This document shows, piece after piece, positions 34,405-43,042 of a stretch of 64,000 nucleotides of DNA. The first letter of the stretch is position 1. Each line of letters starts with the position of its first letter. The DNA is from Pyrodictiaceae archaeon. Its GTDB lineage: Archaea > Thermoproteota > Thermoprotei_A > Sulfolobales > Pyrodictiaceae. The position numbers and the translations under genes were made by a program. The notes under the pieces were generated by a model. It was not told where the DNA came from. It did not search any database and worked only from the letters and a program-made list of their open reading frames with translations. The stretch covers positions 4,880-68,879 of the forward strand of contig JALVSY010000007.1 of assembly GCA_027036135.1 (NCBI GenBank). Reading direction: 5' to 3'.

Positions 34405-35352
34405 TTACTGGCTTGTTCCTAGTACGCGTTTTGCTAGCGAGACTAGTATCTGGCTCTTACTGTTACCGTGTTGTCGGGGATGATGGGTCGGCGATGGTAG
34501 TGGCTGGGGTATGTACTCTACTCCTGGCCTATTGTGCGGCGCCTGTGGGTAAAGCTCCATTAGCTCGTAGACCTCTGGCGGCACATCGGTGTTCACAGGT
34601 AGTCCTAGCTCCTTGGCCTTCTCAAGAGTTATTGGGTAGTCGTGGGTCCACCTACCCTCAGTGAGTATCCTTGCTAGCTCCTTGGCTTTCTCCTCGCCCA
34701 TCCTATCCTTTAGTAGCTCTACTATGGTTTCCTGCATCTCCTTGATGGCTTTCTCCGCTACATCCGCCACTATCAACGTGGTGTCTGCTGCCTTGTCCTT
34801 TTTCATCTGGGCTACCTTGACTATGCTCGGTGCTGGCATCACGGGTCCCTGGGGCCCCAGGGCTAGCTGTGGGTCAAGTGGGCCAAGCACGGCGTTCGGA
34901 TCCATGCGTATCTCGTCGGCGGCCAGTGCTATCAGGGTGCCGCCACTCATCGCGTAGTGCGGGACAATTACTATCTTCTTGCCAGGGTGCCTCTTGAGAG
35001 CCATTGCTATCTGGCTAGCAGCGAGCACTAAGCCACCCGGCGTATGCAGTATGAGCGCTATCGGCTTATCCGGTGGCGTCGTCCTTATCGCGCGGAGCAC
35101 CGCCTCCGAGTCATCAATGTCTATGAACCGTTGTATCGGTATACCGAAGAACGATATCCTCTCCTCCCTATGGATCATCGTTATTACTCGCCAGCCATAC
35201 TTCCGCTCCATCTCCCTTATCACGGCGAGCCTAGCAGCCTTTAGGCGGCGCAGACTCATAATGGGCTCCAGCATCGCTATTAGGAATATCAGCCAGAACA
35301 GCCACCAGATAACATCTCCAAAGCCGTAACCCGGAGCAGCGGTTCCCGCCAA
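34405..35352 (-). CDS. SDH-family Clp-fold serine protease, membrane bound
   Basis: 315 aa. Membrane helix at residues 12-30, then a Clp/crotonase-type fold: RFIDIDDSEAVLRAIR, LILHTPGGLVLAASQIA, nucleophile in HYAMSGGTLIALAADEI (Ser136), and VLGPLDPQL with the acidic residue. This is the archaeal SDH (DUF114) protease family, thought to process membrane proteins. The last 40 residues, rich in Pro/His, are probably disordered. Confidence 0.9.
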   Translation of the reverse strand: MAGTAAPGYGFGDVIWWLFWLIFLIAMLEPIMSLRRLKAARLAVIREMERKYGWRVITMIHREERISFFGIPIQRFIDIDDSEAVLRAIRTTPPDKPIALILHTPGGLVLAASQIAMALKRHPGKKIVIVPHYAMSGGTLIALAADEIRMDPNAVLGPLDPQLALGPQGPVMPAPSIVKVAQMKKDKAADTTLIVADVAEKAIKEMQETIVELLKDRMGEEKAKELARILTEGRWTHDYPITLEKAKELGLPVNTDVPPEVYELMELYPQAPHNRPGVEYIPQPLPSPTHHPRQHGNSKSQILVSLAKRVLGTSQ

Positions 35353-35516
35353 GACAACCAGCCTCTAACTATATAGCCTACTTGTTGGAGATATAAGCAA
35401 ATTACTCTGGAATCAAAAGAACTAGTTATACACACCCCTATCACGCGGAGCGAGAACACGATACAATCATAGACCCCGGGGAAAGATAGCTAGGGTTCCG
35501 GAGGCACTAAGCAGGT

Positions 35517-35976
35517 ATGCCGAGGATAGCGGTCCTTGAGGACGCTAAGCGAAGAAGCACTGGGCTATCGAGGGAGCAAAGAGAGAAAGCAATACAAATA
35601 ATAACAAATGCTCTCTGTAGACGGGAGGGAATAATCCTAGCAATCGTCTTCGGCGGGGTGCTCGTGGAGGAGAAACCTATCCGTGACATAGACGTCGCTA
35701 TCTACACGGGCTACAGGGTGAAGCCAAGCGAGTGGCCCAGCTACGTTGACGAGCTGCGCACTGTGCTTGAGAAAGAGCTGCACCAGGGCCTGGGGCTGCG
35801 AAAAAGCTGTGGACGTGGCTCTCCTGGAGTATGCGCCGCCTAGGCTACGGGCAACAATACTCAAAGAGGGACGAGTAATAATCGATCGCTCCCCGGGGCT
35901 CCGGGCCCTATTGCTCCTACGCTCACTAGACGATGCCAAGGCCATGGAAAGGGTTCGCAAAAGGCTAAAGCGATAA
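35517..35976 (+). pseudogene. Minimal nucleotidyltransferase, frameshifted at an A5 run
   Basis: First frame from ATG 35517 (GGAGG 17 nt upstream) contains AIVFGGVLVEEKPIRDIDVAIY, an MNT core whose GS motif is degenerate (FGG). It loses register at AAAAA 35801-35805. With one A fewer, the chain goes on as AVDVALLEYAPPRLRATILK to RKRLKR at 35976, giving about 150 residues. No HEPN partner lies next to it. Confidence 0.72.
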
Positions 35977-36170
35977 GAGCAGAGCGAAGACGCTATTACT
36001 TAGTAAATAATACGGCCTAAGGGAAGAAGATTCCATAAAACAAGGGGTGTTGCCTAGGCTGGTGGGTGTGATTATACGTTGTTTTGGAGAGTAGCAAGGG
36101 AATACATTATTGTCTTGTATCTCTGGCCTTATTAGTCCGCGGTAATATAGTATTGAAGGGATGTATTGTC

Positions 36171-36539
36171 TTGAGTGCTCGGTTGTACCGGGAGCTTGTT
36201 GCACGTGCTAAGCACTTCTACAAGATTAGTGGGTACGATGTACGCGAGGGCCGTTACGATATCGCCTTGTTTCATCTCGAGCAGGCTGCTCAGCTAGCCC
36301 TCAAGGCTTATCTCCTCCGAGAGGTCGGGGATTTCCCTCGCGTTCATAGCCTCTACGACCTAGTAGAGGTTAGCGGTAATGATTGTTTGAGGAGGCTTGC
36401 CGAGAAGTACTGGTACGTAATAGATATACTCGACGACGCCTATACCGGTTCCAGGTACTTTGTGCGCCGCTACGGAGAGAAGGAGTACACGGCGGCGAAG
36501 AGGTTTGTAGAGGAGGTGTTTAGATGCACGGGTATCTAG
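36171..36539 (+). CDS. HEPN-domain toxin of an HEPN-MNT pair
   Basis: About 122 aa from TTG 36171 (SARLYRELVARAKHFYKISG); the frame is open to 36084 but the extension is not family-like. HEPN core: DIALFHLEQAAQLALKAYLL, HSLYDLVEVSG, DDAYTGSRYFVRRYGEKEY. The RxxxxH motif is not evident, which is typical of this subgroup that pairs with MNT proteins. Overlaps the MNT gene by 16 nt. Appears intact. Confidence 0.82.
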   Translation: MSARLYRELVARAKHFYKISGYDVREGRYDIALFHLEQAAQLALKAYLLREVGDFPRVHSLYDLVEVSGNDCLRRLAEKYWYVIDILDDAYTGSRYFVRRYGEKEYTAAKRFVEEVFRCTGI

Positions 36540-36841
36540 AGTTTCTGCGAAAGAGGCGACGCGACCTAGAGGAGAACCTCGACAAGTACCTTTTGGCTCT
36601 GAAGAGGCTTGCTGAGCGCTATGGCGGCAGAGCCTATCTCTTTGGCTCGGTGCTCAGCGGCGAGGCGATAGCAGCGAGCGATGTTGATGTGTTGATAGAG
36701 GTTCCCGATAATGTTGATAGGCTAGGAGTTCTCCACGAGGCCCGCAGACTTGTACCTAACACACTCGTGGAAATACACGTGCTCAACGCCTCCGACGCTG
36801 AGGTGTTCAAGAGGCTCGTTAAGAGGATAAAACCACTCTAA
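36524..36841 (+). CDS. MNT nucleotidyltransferase antitoxin
   Basis: 105 aa with the active-site pattern RAYLFGSVLSGEAIAASDVDVLIEV (GS...DVD) and the later EIHVLNASD carrying the third acidic strand. In characterised HEPN-MNT pairs the nucleotidyltransferase modifies and silences the HEPN RNase. Start ATG 36524 inside the HEPN gene. Confidence 0.87.
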   Translation: MHGYLEFLRKRRRDLEENLDKYLLALKRLAERYGGRAYLFGSVLSGEAIAASDVDVLIEVPDNVDRLGVLHEARRLVPNTLVEIHVLNASDAEVFKRLVKRIKPL

Positions 36842-36926
36842 GCCTTTTACGAGGCATAGTGTCTCTAATAGAGTACCTTCTGTTTCCAAGGCTCTCCGGG
36901 TCAACCTAGTTACCGGGGATACGGCC

Positions 36927-37369
36927 ATGGTCTCGTCTGTTGAGGAGTATAGGTTGCTCCTAGCGAGGAGCAAGATGATGCTGGAAGAGGCCCGGGATGC
37001 TCTGAGGAAGAAGAGATACGACGTAGCAGTATTCCTGGCTGAGCAAGGCCTCTAACTCTACCTAAAGGCCCAGCTCTATCGCCTACTAGGCGAGTATCCC
37101 GGAACCCATGGTATTAGGCGCCTACTTGCTCTTCTCGCGGAGAGCCTTGGGGCAGGGCCGAGGAGGAGATAGCCAGGTTTTCTAGGGAGAAGAGACCCTT
37201 CCTCTCAGAGCTTGAAGACGTCTATATCGTTGCTCGCTACACGCCTAGGACATATACAGAGGAGGATGCGCGAGACATACTCGGGCTCGTAGAGGAGGTA
37301 ATAGGGCTTGTCGAGAAACTTCTACGAGCTAGTACTAGAGGTGGCGAAGGAGAACGGGAAGCTGCTTAG
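36927..37369 (+). pseudogene. HEPN toxin with stop codon and frameshift
   Basis: From ATG 36927: EEYRLLLARSKMMLEEARDA, AVFLAEQGL then TAA at 37053-37055 in place of a Gln or Glu codon, then LYLKAQLYRLLGEYPGTHGIR. A shift near 37152 restores AEEEIARFSREKRPFLSELE and DVYIVARYTPRTYTEEDA to TAG 37369. Two independent lesions in the toxin; the MNT gene that overlaps its end is intact. Confidence 0.85.
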
Positions 37370-37652
37370 GAACTGGAGAAACCTAGCCAAGCAAGTAGCA
37401 AGAGCGGTGAAGGAGATATACCCGGGGGCCAGGGTCTTTGTTACTGGTAGCGTTGTACGCGGAGAAGCAATAATGGGTAGTGACATAGACATAGTGGTTG
37501 CACTACCCCATGAACCAGGGCCAAGGGAGGCAGCAAGAATAATAGCCCATATATGGGAGCGCCTAAGCCTACCAGACACTCATCCCATTGAGATACACGT
37601 AGTCTCCGAGAAACAACTAAACAAGTACAAAGAACTCATAGAGATAGAATAA
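37308..37652 (+). CDS. MNT nucleotidyltransferase, partner of a broken HEPN
   Basis: 114 aa from TTG 37308. Active-site pattern RVFVTGSVVRGEAIMGSDIDIVVAL and the third acidic strand HPIEIHVVS. It keeps all nucleotidyltransferase residues although its toxin is dead. Confidence 0.87.
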   Translation: MSRNFYELVLEVAKENGKLLRNWRNLAKQVARAVKEIYPGARVFVTGSVVRGEAIMGSDIDIVVALPHEPGPREAARIIAHIWERLSLPDTHPIEIHVVSEKQLNKYKELIEIE

Positions 37653-37887
37653 CATTTAGTGGGGACGGACAAAGGTAATTGTCTAAGGAAACTGTTTTAC
37701 CCGTTTAGGTAATCTGTTTTCGAGCCCATCGACTAGTTAATGTACTATAGTATATATCGAGGTGTTAGATACTGAGAAGATTTTGTACCAAGAGATTACT
37801 GATAGTACTCCTAACTATTATTTAGATATTAGACAAGATACTTAGAGGCAGTATTCGGTTCTAATTGTAGTTTGGGGGTGCTAAGGC

Positions 37888-38085
37888 TTGTCTAAGGCGA
37901 TTAGGGCTAGGTATGAGAATGGCGTCCTGAAGCCGCTTGAGCCCTTAGAGCTTAGAGAAGGCGAGGAGGTAACAATAAGAATAGAGAGAAGTCTACGTGA
38001 GAAATTAAAAGACCTCATTGGAGCGCTAGGCAGGTCTAGTGACGAGGAGCTTGAAAGATACCTAGATACTTTATATAAGCACTAA
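37888..38085 (+). CDS. DUF104/AF2212-type antitoxin, orphan
   Basis: 65 aa: AIRARYENGVLKPLEPLELREGE, the standard start of DUF104 VapB proteins, then a helical tail ELERYLDTLYKH. No PIN gene follows; the next gene (38118) is unrelated. Preceded by a TATA-like region. A lone antitoxin could counter a toxin encoded elsewhere. Confidence 0.85.
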   Translation: MSKAIRARYENGVLKPLEPLELREGEEVTIRIERSLREKLKDLIGALGRSSDEELERYLDTLYKH

Positions 38086-38117
38086 TGCGGTTATCCCTGG
38101 GAATGGCTTGATAATCC

Positions 38118-38486
38118 TTGGCTGGGTGTGCTTGGTCTGGTAGGATAAAGGCATTGTTAGCTAGGCTTGGTGCCTCGTCCCAGGGTGGTCTCGCTGAGCT
38201 TGTGTGCGGCCTTGACGACTCTGTAGCGTTTAGTATTGTCGAGTTACTGGATCTTGTTGCGAGGTATAGGGCGGCTCCGAGCGGGGCTCGTGGAGAGATA
38301 GGCTCTAGTATACTGAGCTCCTTGATGGAGCTTTACTGGGTTACTCGTGGCGTCTATGGAGCCGGGCTCCCGGCTGAGCTTCACCGCGCGGTGAACAAGC
38401 TACTCCGGGGCGACGAGGAGGCAGTAGGGGGGATAGTAGCGGCTGTAGGGGAGCTAGTGAAAAACCTTGCTGGGAGGGGAGGCTAG
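38118..38486 (+). CDS. Hypothetical helical protein
   Basis: 122 aa from TTG 38118, helical, Ala/Gly/Leu-rich (IKALLARLGASSQGGLAELV, AFSIVELLDLVARYRAAPSG). No transmembrane segment. Not recognised. Its stop overlaps that of the convergent binding-protein gene by 4 nt. Confidence 0.5.
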   Translation: MAGCAWSGRIKALLARLGASSQGGLAELVCGLDDSVAFSIVELLDLVARYRAAPSGARGEIGSSILSSLMELYWVTRGVYGAGLPAELHRAVNKLLRGDEEAVGGIVAAVGELVKNLAGRGG

Positions 38487-39913
38487 CCTCCGAGGGTTAT
38501 TATTTTCTCGTAGAACCAGTTCATGGTATTGCAGCTCTTTGGCTCCTTCTCGGTGAAGCACTTGCCCCAGCATTTTGTGCTACATCCCCATAGCTCGTTT
38601 CTGCCCCAGCGTACTCCTGGTGGTACCTTGGTCTCTACGGGCCCTATCTTCTTGCCGCTTGCCGGGTCTATGGTGTAGCCTCTTATGGGTCCCGTGAAGG
38701 GCTCGAAGAGTAGCTCCTTCATGTCCTCGTATAGCCTCTTTATCTCATCCACTGCCTTCGCTGGTATAACCTTGGTGTTTATCGGGGCTAGGTAGACCGC
38801 TCCCTCGTGCTTGCCAGCAGTGGAGTACTGTATGGGTCTCCTCCACCTTATTGGGACGAAGTCGCCTATCCTTGCCCATACATCCTCCTTCTCAGCAACA
38901 CCGGTTATCTTCTTAGCGAGCAAATAGATATAGATGGGGCCCCAGTCCGCGACCTGGCCTGTCAAGTGGTGCTCCACGACCTTCTTAGCTATAGGCGAGG
39001 AGGCTCCCTTGCCCTTGGTGAAGTACTCGAGCATGTTGCTGTAGTGGCTGAAGCTATAGGCGCCGTATTCCGCCGCTGTCTCGAGCACTGCGGTTGAGTC
39101 CTCAGTATAGGCCAGGACATCAACATTGTATTGGTTAATAAGCATGGCGGCGTACTCGTGTGCCTTGCTTGGGTTAAACCAGGCACGGAGTGGTGCAGTG
39201 ACGTAGATCTCCAGCTTCTCACCATTACCGCACTTGCCCATGAGCTTGGCGCCATGTACAGCGCCCATAGCGAAAGCGTTTATATCCCTAACAACCTCAG
39301 GCGTCAAGAACGCTGGTACATAGCCTACTTTGCAAGTCTTAGTGACAGCGCCGGCGGCTATGCCATTGAGGTAGTAGAGCTGATAGAACTCAGCAAAATA
39401 CGTCGCGACGTTCGGCAAGTCCTTAAACATCTCCCAGGGCCCGCTACAGTGATAGAACATGATGTTGGGGAACTCGGGAGCAAGCCTCCGAACAGCATCT
39501 ATGAAGTCAAAGCTGGTCGCGAAGACAGCGTCTATCTTCTTCTCCTCCAGTATCGGCTTAACCCTGTCATACGCCTCCGAGCCAGGCACGTTCTCGATAT
39601 AATACGTCTCTATGAACCTGCCTAGTGCTTTTTGAGCCTCTCTACGCCCCACATCATGTGCATGCGTCCAACCATAATCCCCAATAGGCCCGACGTAGAT
39701 CCAGAGGGCCTTGAGCTTCCTACCAGTACTGCTTACCACCGTCTTTGTAACGGTTTTCGTAGTAGCTGCACCGCTTACAGTCTTGGTCACAGTACGAACC
39801 GAGGAACTTTTTACAGCATATCCTGCTCCAGCACCAACGGCTAGCCCAATAATACCGGCGCCGAGGAGCTTAAGGAACTCTCTCCTAGAGGACAAGGCCC
39901 CAACTACACCCAT
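38483..39913 (-). CDS. BMP-family solute-binding protein, Tat-exported
   Basis: 476 aa. Twin-arginine signal SSRREFLKLLGAGIIGLAVG (residues 8-27), Thr/Val-rich linker, then a BMP/PnrA-type periplasmic-binding fold: WIYVGPIGDYGWTHAHDVGR, ATSFDFIDAVRRLAPEFPNI, NGIAAGAVTKTCKVGYVPAF. BMP proteins bind purine nucleosides for ABC import. No permease or ATPase gene is adjacent. The Cys-rich end (GCSTKCWGKCFTEKEPKSC) is unusual for the family. Confidence 0.87.
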   Translation of the reverse strand: MGVVGALSSRREFLKLLGAGIIGLAVGAGAGYAVKSSSVRTVTKTVSGAATTKTVTKTVVSSTGRKLKALWIYVGPIGDYGWTHAHDVGRREAQKALGRFIETYYIENVPGSEAYDRVKPILEEKKIDAVFATSFDFIDAVRRLAPEFPNIMFYHCSGPWEMFKDLPNVATYFAEFYQLYYLNGIAAGAVTKTCKVGYVPAFLTPEVVRDINAFAMGAVHGAKLMGKCGNGEKLEIYVTAPLRAWFNPSKAHEYAAMLINQYNVDVLAYTEDSTAVLETAAEYGAYSFSHYSNMLEYFTKGKGASSPIAKKVVEHHLTGQVADWGPIYIYLLAKKITGVAEKEDVWARIGDFVPIRWRRPIQYSTAGKHEGAVYLAPINTKVIPAKAVDEIKRLYEDMKELLFEPFTGPIRGYTIDPASGKKIGPVETKVPPGVRWGRNELWGCSTKCWGKCFTEKEPKSCNTMNWFYEKIITLGG

Positions 39914-40520
39914 GAAGACCCCGAGGCCCCGGTGCGACTAATAAGCCGGTTCTCAAACAATTGAATACAAGCATTTTACGACAATAATAATAAAAACAAC
40001 GAAGCCCAGCACCATAAAAGCCGATTACTATGCATTATGCATTTGCTTTAGTCACCGATAGCGAGAAGAAAGGCCTAGTTATAGACAAGTATGGGGCTCA
40101 GAGATTGTTAAAAGATGCTACCTCGTGGTTTCTTGCTCTTGCCTTAGCTCTAGAAGATAGTCAATGCCTATGAGGATGTATATTATTCCCCATAGGGGGT
40201 CTAGGCTTAGCTCGCTTAGCGCCTTGTATGCGAAGAGTGCTGCGAGGAGTATGTAGAGGGTTCTCCGGAGCCCTATACATCCCAGCCCCTAGCCATGACT
40301 AGTGCTCACCTCTCCATCTCGGCCTATGCTATAGGTGTAACTTAGTTGTATGTTGTGTAGTTTTTCTTAACCTGACCTAGTTCTCTGATATGGCGAGTCT
40401 CCCCTTATTCTATTAGCGGGTATTACTTGGAACTGTATCTATACATTGGCTCTGCTCCCTCGTATACCTATATATAGTGGCTCCTTTGCTCCACTCTAGC
40501 CCAGGAGGCTGGTTCACGAG
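39914..40520. other. Region without a supported gene, possible small-protein remnant
   Basis: Minus strand about 40290-40124 reads LYILLAALFAYKALSELSLD and PLWGIIYILIGIDYLLELRQ, a good membrane peptide, but it lacks a start codon in frame; ATG 40282-40280 would fit after one indel. On the plus strand, 40030-40173 is open from ATG for 47 codons without other support. The rest is AT-rich with no recognised element. Confidence 0.35.
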
Positions 40521-41039
40521 ATGGAGTTCTCGACCGCGAAGATACTCGCCATAATAGGTCTCATACTCGGGCTCGTCGGGAGCGGGCACGCAGCACTAGC
40601 AACCATAGGCCTAGTAATATACCTCATAGGCATGTACGGGTTAGCGGAGCACTATGGTAGAAACGAGCTCTTCCAATACGCGCTCTACGCCACGATAGGA
40701 ATGATAATAGCGATAATAGCAGCGGCAGCGATAATAGGAGTAGGGGTATTAACGGGCACGTTCACGCATGGCTTTAGCATAAGTGCTAGCATGGTCATCG
40801 GCTTCATAATACTATACATAGGTGTCCTCATAGCCGGCAAGTATAACCGAGACCTAATGCAAGCCCTAAGCGACTACGGCGACAAAGGCCTAGCAAACCT
40901 ATCGGCGAAGCTATACTGGTACGGCGCCATACTAACCATAATACTAGTAGGCGCATTCCTAGTATTCATCGCCGAGATACTAGAGGTAATAGTGCTAGCA
41001 ACACTGCGCGAACAAGCACCAGCAACCTACCAGCCCTAA
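40521..41039 (+). CDS. DUF996-type membrane protein
   Basis: 172 aa with five or six helices: KILAIIGLILGLVGSG, LATIGLVIYLIGMYGLAEHYG, MIIAIIAAAAIIGVGVL, GAILTIILVGAFLVFIAEIL. The helix-plus-YGRNELFQYALYA loop is characteristic of archaeal DUF996. Role unknown. Good TATA (CTATATATAG) about 45 nt upstream. Confidence 0.78.
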   Translation: MEFSTAKILAIIGLILGLVGSGHAALATIGLVIYLIGMYGLAEHYGRNELFQYALYATIGMIIAIIAAAAIIGVGVLTGTFTHGFSISASMVIGFIILYIGVLIAGKYNRDLMQALSDYGDKGLANLSAKLYWYGAILTIILVGAFLVFIAEILEVIVLATLREQAPATYQP

Positions 41040-41225
41040 GAAAAGAGAACCCATGGGCCGCTCCTAGAACGGGATTCTCCTAGAAGTTATCCGGGATAGA
41101 GCCCTTAGGGTCTCACTGGCTGTTTTTACTGTGCATAGGAGCGACCGATAGGCCCATGTATATACTCGGTCTTCTCTCGGCCTGAGCAAAGTATGGAGAT
41201 GGGGAGGAGGGAGGAACGGCTAGGG

Positions 41226-41495
41226 TTAGAGCTTCTCCCACATCTCTGGGCATCTCTCTCTTGCCCCCCTCAGTAGTTCTCTTGAAGGATAGCAGCTCGT
41301 CCGCCCCTTACCATGACTCTTGCATATAATGAGCCCCTTCTTCTCGAGCCACCGTATGGTCTTCGAGAACCTATTCCCTGGTAGGCGGGCAAGCCGCCGA
41401 ATAGCCTCCAAAGGGGCATGGCAGCTCGGGGTCGCGCAAAGCTCGTAGAGAGCACACATCACGGCCATTACCTCATCGCGTGAAGGCTTACCCAC
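41226..41495 (-). CDS. Winged-helix regulator of duplicated unit 1
   Basis: 89 aa: VMAVMCALYELCATPSCHAP, then EAIRRLARLPGNRFSKTIRWLE and KKGLIICKSHGKGRTSCY, a winged helix with six Cys. Paralogue of 42154-42462 (shared CHxPLEA and SHGxGR motifs). Start GTG 41495 with GGAGGATG just upstream. Divergent from 41689; its promoter carries a perfect palindrome, suggesting autoregulation. Confidence 0.75.
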   Translation of the reverse strand: MGKPSRDEVMAVMCALYELCATPSCHAPLEAIRRLARLPGNRFSKTIRWLEKKGLIICKSHGKGRTSCYPSRELLRGARERCPEMWEKL

Positions 41496-41525
41496 GTCGC
41501 ATCCTCCTTCTTACTAAGGCCATGA

Positions 41526-41569
41526 GGATAAATATTCCGGCCGGAAAACCTTATTTCCGGCCACTCCGG
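41526..41569. promoter_or_regulatory. Operator/promoter of unit 1
   Basis: TTCCGGCCGGAA (41535-41546) is a perfect 12-nt palindrome and TTTCCGGCCACTCCGG (41554-41569) a second, imperfect copy. On the minus strand the first palindrome abuts ATATTTAT (about 41528-41536), a TATA box correctly placed for the regulator gene at 41495. Binding there would block TBP/TFB. Confidence 0.7.
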
Positions 41570-41688
41570 TGCATACTTAGCCTGGAACCGCCCCAGGGGG
41601 AGAGGACACAGGCTATTCGCGGATCCTTAGAACTACATACTCTCGTTGCCCCTGGGGGCTCCACGATACTGAGAGGCAATGGTGGTCC

Positions 41689-42183
41689 GTGTTGGAGGTT
41701 GCAGCCGAGAGAGTGGCTGAGAAGAGCGAGCTAGAGGAGGTACTTGGCCCGGTAGAGCCTCCGAAGCCCCTGGAATGGGTCCCTGTAATAGCTAGCCTGG
41801 GTATTGAGAGGAAGCGTGTCAGGCTACGTAGTGGCGAGACCCGGGTCTATGAGAGCTACCGGGTGAGGCTACCCAAGGAGGTTGTTGAGAAGCTAGGTCT
41901 CCGAGGAGAATCAACAGTGCTCCTTCAAGTAGCCCGGCCCCGCTGGTACCACCTCCTAGACTACAGGGAAGAGCCCCTCCGCACCAGGTTCAAGCAAATA
42001 AAGAAGCCATGGATAAAGGCAGAGATATGCCTCCTAGGCCTCGCCCCCCAGGATCTATGCAATGACTATAAGACAATCACAGTCATAGCCTCCGAGCAGG
42101 AGCTACGGGAACTAGGACTGGAGCCAGGCAAGCCAATAACGCTCAGAGAACTACTAGAGAGGGCTAGAAGCATGAGAGGCTGA
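41689..42183 (+). CDS. AbrB-like protein of duplicated unit 1
   Basis: 164 aa. Central part SGETRVYESYRVRLPKEVVEKLGL resembles a swapped-hairpin AbrB strand-helix; C-terminal part has conserved PRWYH, KAEICLLGLAPQDLCNDY and ELGLEPGKPITLRELLERA. Paralogue of 42551-43042. Function unknown; Cys in ICLLGLAPQDLC may bind metal. Start GTG 41689. Its end overlaps the end of the second regulator gene by 30 nt on the other strand. Confidence 0.7.
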   Translation: MLEVAAERVAEKSELEEVLGPVEPPKPLEWVPVIASLGIERKRVRLRSGETRVYESYRVRLPKEVVEKLGLRGESTVLLQVARPRWYHLLDYREEPLRTRFKQIKKPWIKAEICLLGLAPQDLCNDYKTITVIASEQELRELGLEPGKPITLRELLERARSMRG

Positions 42184-42462
42184 CCCCGAGTAGTCTTCTT
42201 CCCCGCCGCATAGTTGCTTTGCTAGCCCTGCTCCCTCCCTGGTGAGCCCGTAGCTCCTCCTCCCAGGGCCATGGCTCTTTTCCCAGGCAAGGCCCATCGC
42301 TACTAGTCTTCTCAGCGCCTTTGGGGCTAGGTCTCTCTTTTCTCTCGGAAGCTTATGTGCTACTGCCTCTAGGGGGACGTGGCAGCTGGTTGAGGAGCCG
42401 CAGTATGATTGGAGTATGCACAGTATTCGTAGGAGCTGCCTCCATGTGGGCTTTGGCACCAC
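42154..42462 (-). CDS. Winged-helix regulator of duplicated unit 2
   Basis: 102 aa, paralogue of 41226-41495: LLRILCILQSYCGSSTSCHVPLEAV, then APKALRRLVAMGLAWEKSHGPGRRSYGLT. It has fewer Cys and an extra C-terminal tail. Divergent from 42551 with two identical operator copies between. Confidence 0.75.
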   Translation of the reverse strand: MVPKPTWRQLLRILCILQSYCGSSTSCHVPLEAVAHKLPREKRDLAPKALRRLVAMGLAWEKSHGPGRRSYGLTREGAGLAKQLCGGEEDYSGSASHASSPL

Positions 42463-42475
42463 CTCCTTCTCCCTG

Positions 42476-42530
42476 ATTCAGACTGAACCACAATGACATT
42501 TTAAACGTTCAGACTGAACATTTATATACC
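42476..42530. promoter_or_regulatory. Operator/promoter of unit 2
   Basis: TTCAGACTGAAC occurs at 42477-42488 and again at 42508-42519 (GTTCAGACTGAAC, palindromic about the central A). The right copy abuts TTTATATA (about 42521-42528), the TATA box of the gene at 42551, which would be leaderless. Between the copies, TTTAAAATG on the minus strand can serve the regulator gene. Unlike in unit 1, the motif is AT-balanced. Confidence 0.75.
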
Positions 42531-42550
42531 TGTGGTCACCCAAATAATCA

Positions 42551-43042
42551 TTGGTGACAATTGTGGAGACGCTGAGCGTTGAGGAGAGGGAGAGGCTCAT
42601 AGAGGAGCTACGCCGAGAGGCCAGGCCGGAGCCACTGAGGTGGAGGCTCTTCCTAGCGGAGGCTATGAGGACCCGTATGAGGAAGAGGCTGAAGAGCGGC
42701 GAGACCCGGGTCTACGAGGGCTACCGAGTAACCATACCCCTGGAGCTCGCCAAGGAGCTAGGCCTAGACCAGGACCCCGAGCTAGTAGTAGCAATAGCTA
42801 AGCCCAGATGGTACCACGGCATAATCTACGAGGATGCTACCCTCAAGCTCTTCCACAAACTCCCCCCATACGCTAAGGCGGAGATATGCCAACTGGGCCT
42901 CGCTCCCCAAGACATGTGCAGAGAATACAGAACCATAACCGTGGTAGCTAGTGAGGAAGAGCTAAGGAGGCTAGGACTGGAGCCAGGCAAGCCCGTGACA
43001 CTCAGGGAGCTCCTCGAGAAAGCCAAGAACCTCGCAACCTGA
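42551..43042 (+). CDS. AbrB-like protein of duplicated unit 2
   Basis: 163 aa, clear paralogue of 41689-42183 with the same three blocks: SGETRVYEGYRVTIPLELAK, PRWYHGIIY, KAEICQLGLAPQDMCREY, RLGLEPGKPVTLRELLEKA. Start TTG 42551 (or GTG 42554), 25 nt from the TATA box. The N-terminal 50 residues differ from the first copy. Confidence 0.72.
   Translation: MVTIVETLSVEERERLIEELRREARPEPLRWRLFLAEAMRTRMRKRLKSGETRVYEGYRVTIPLELAKELGLDQDPELVVAIAKPRWYHGIIYEDATLKLFHKLPPYAKAEICQLGLAPQDMCREYRTITVVASEEELRRLGLEPGKPVTLRELLEKAKNLAT

Noticed and set aside
37888-38486. 38118-38486 as VapC partner of the DUF104 antitoxin
   Set aside because: No PIN acidic motifs; the protein is Ala/Gly-rich and helical.
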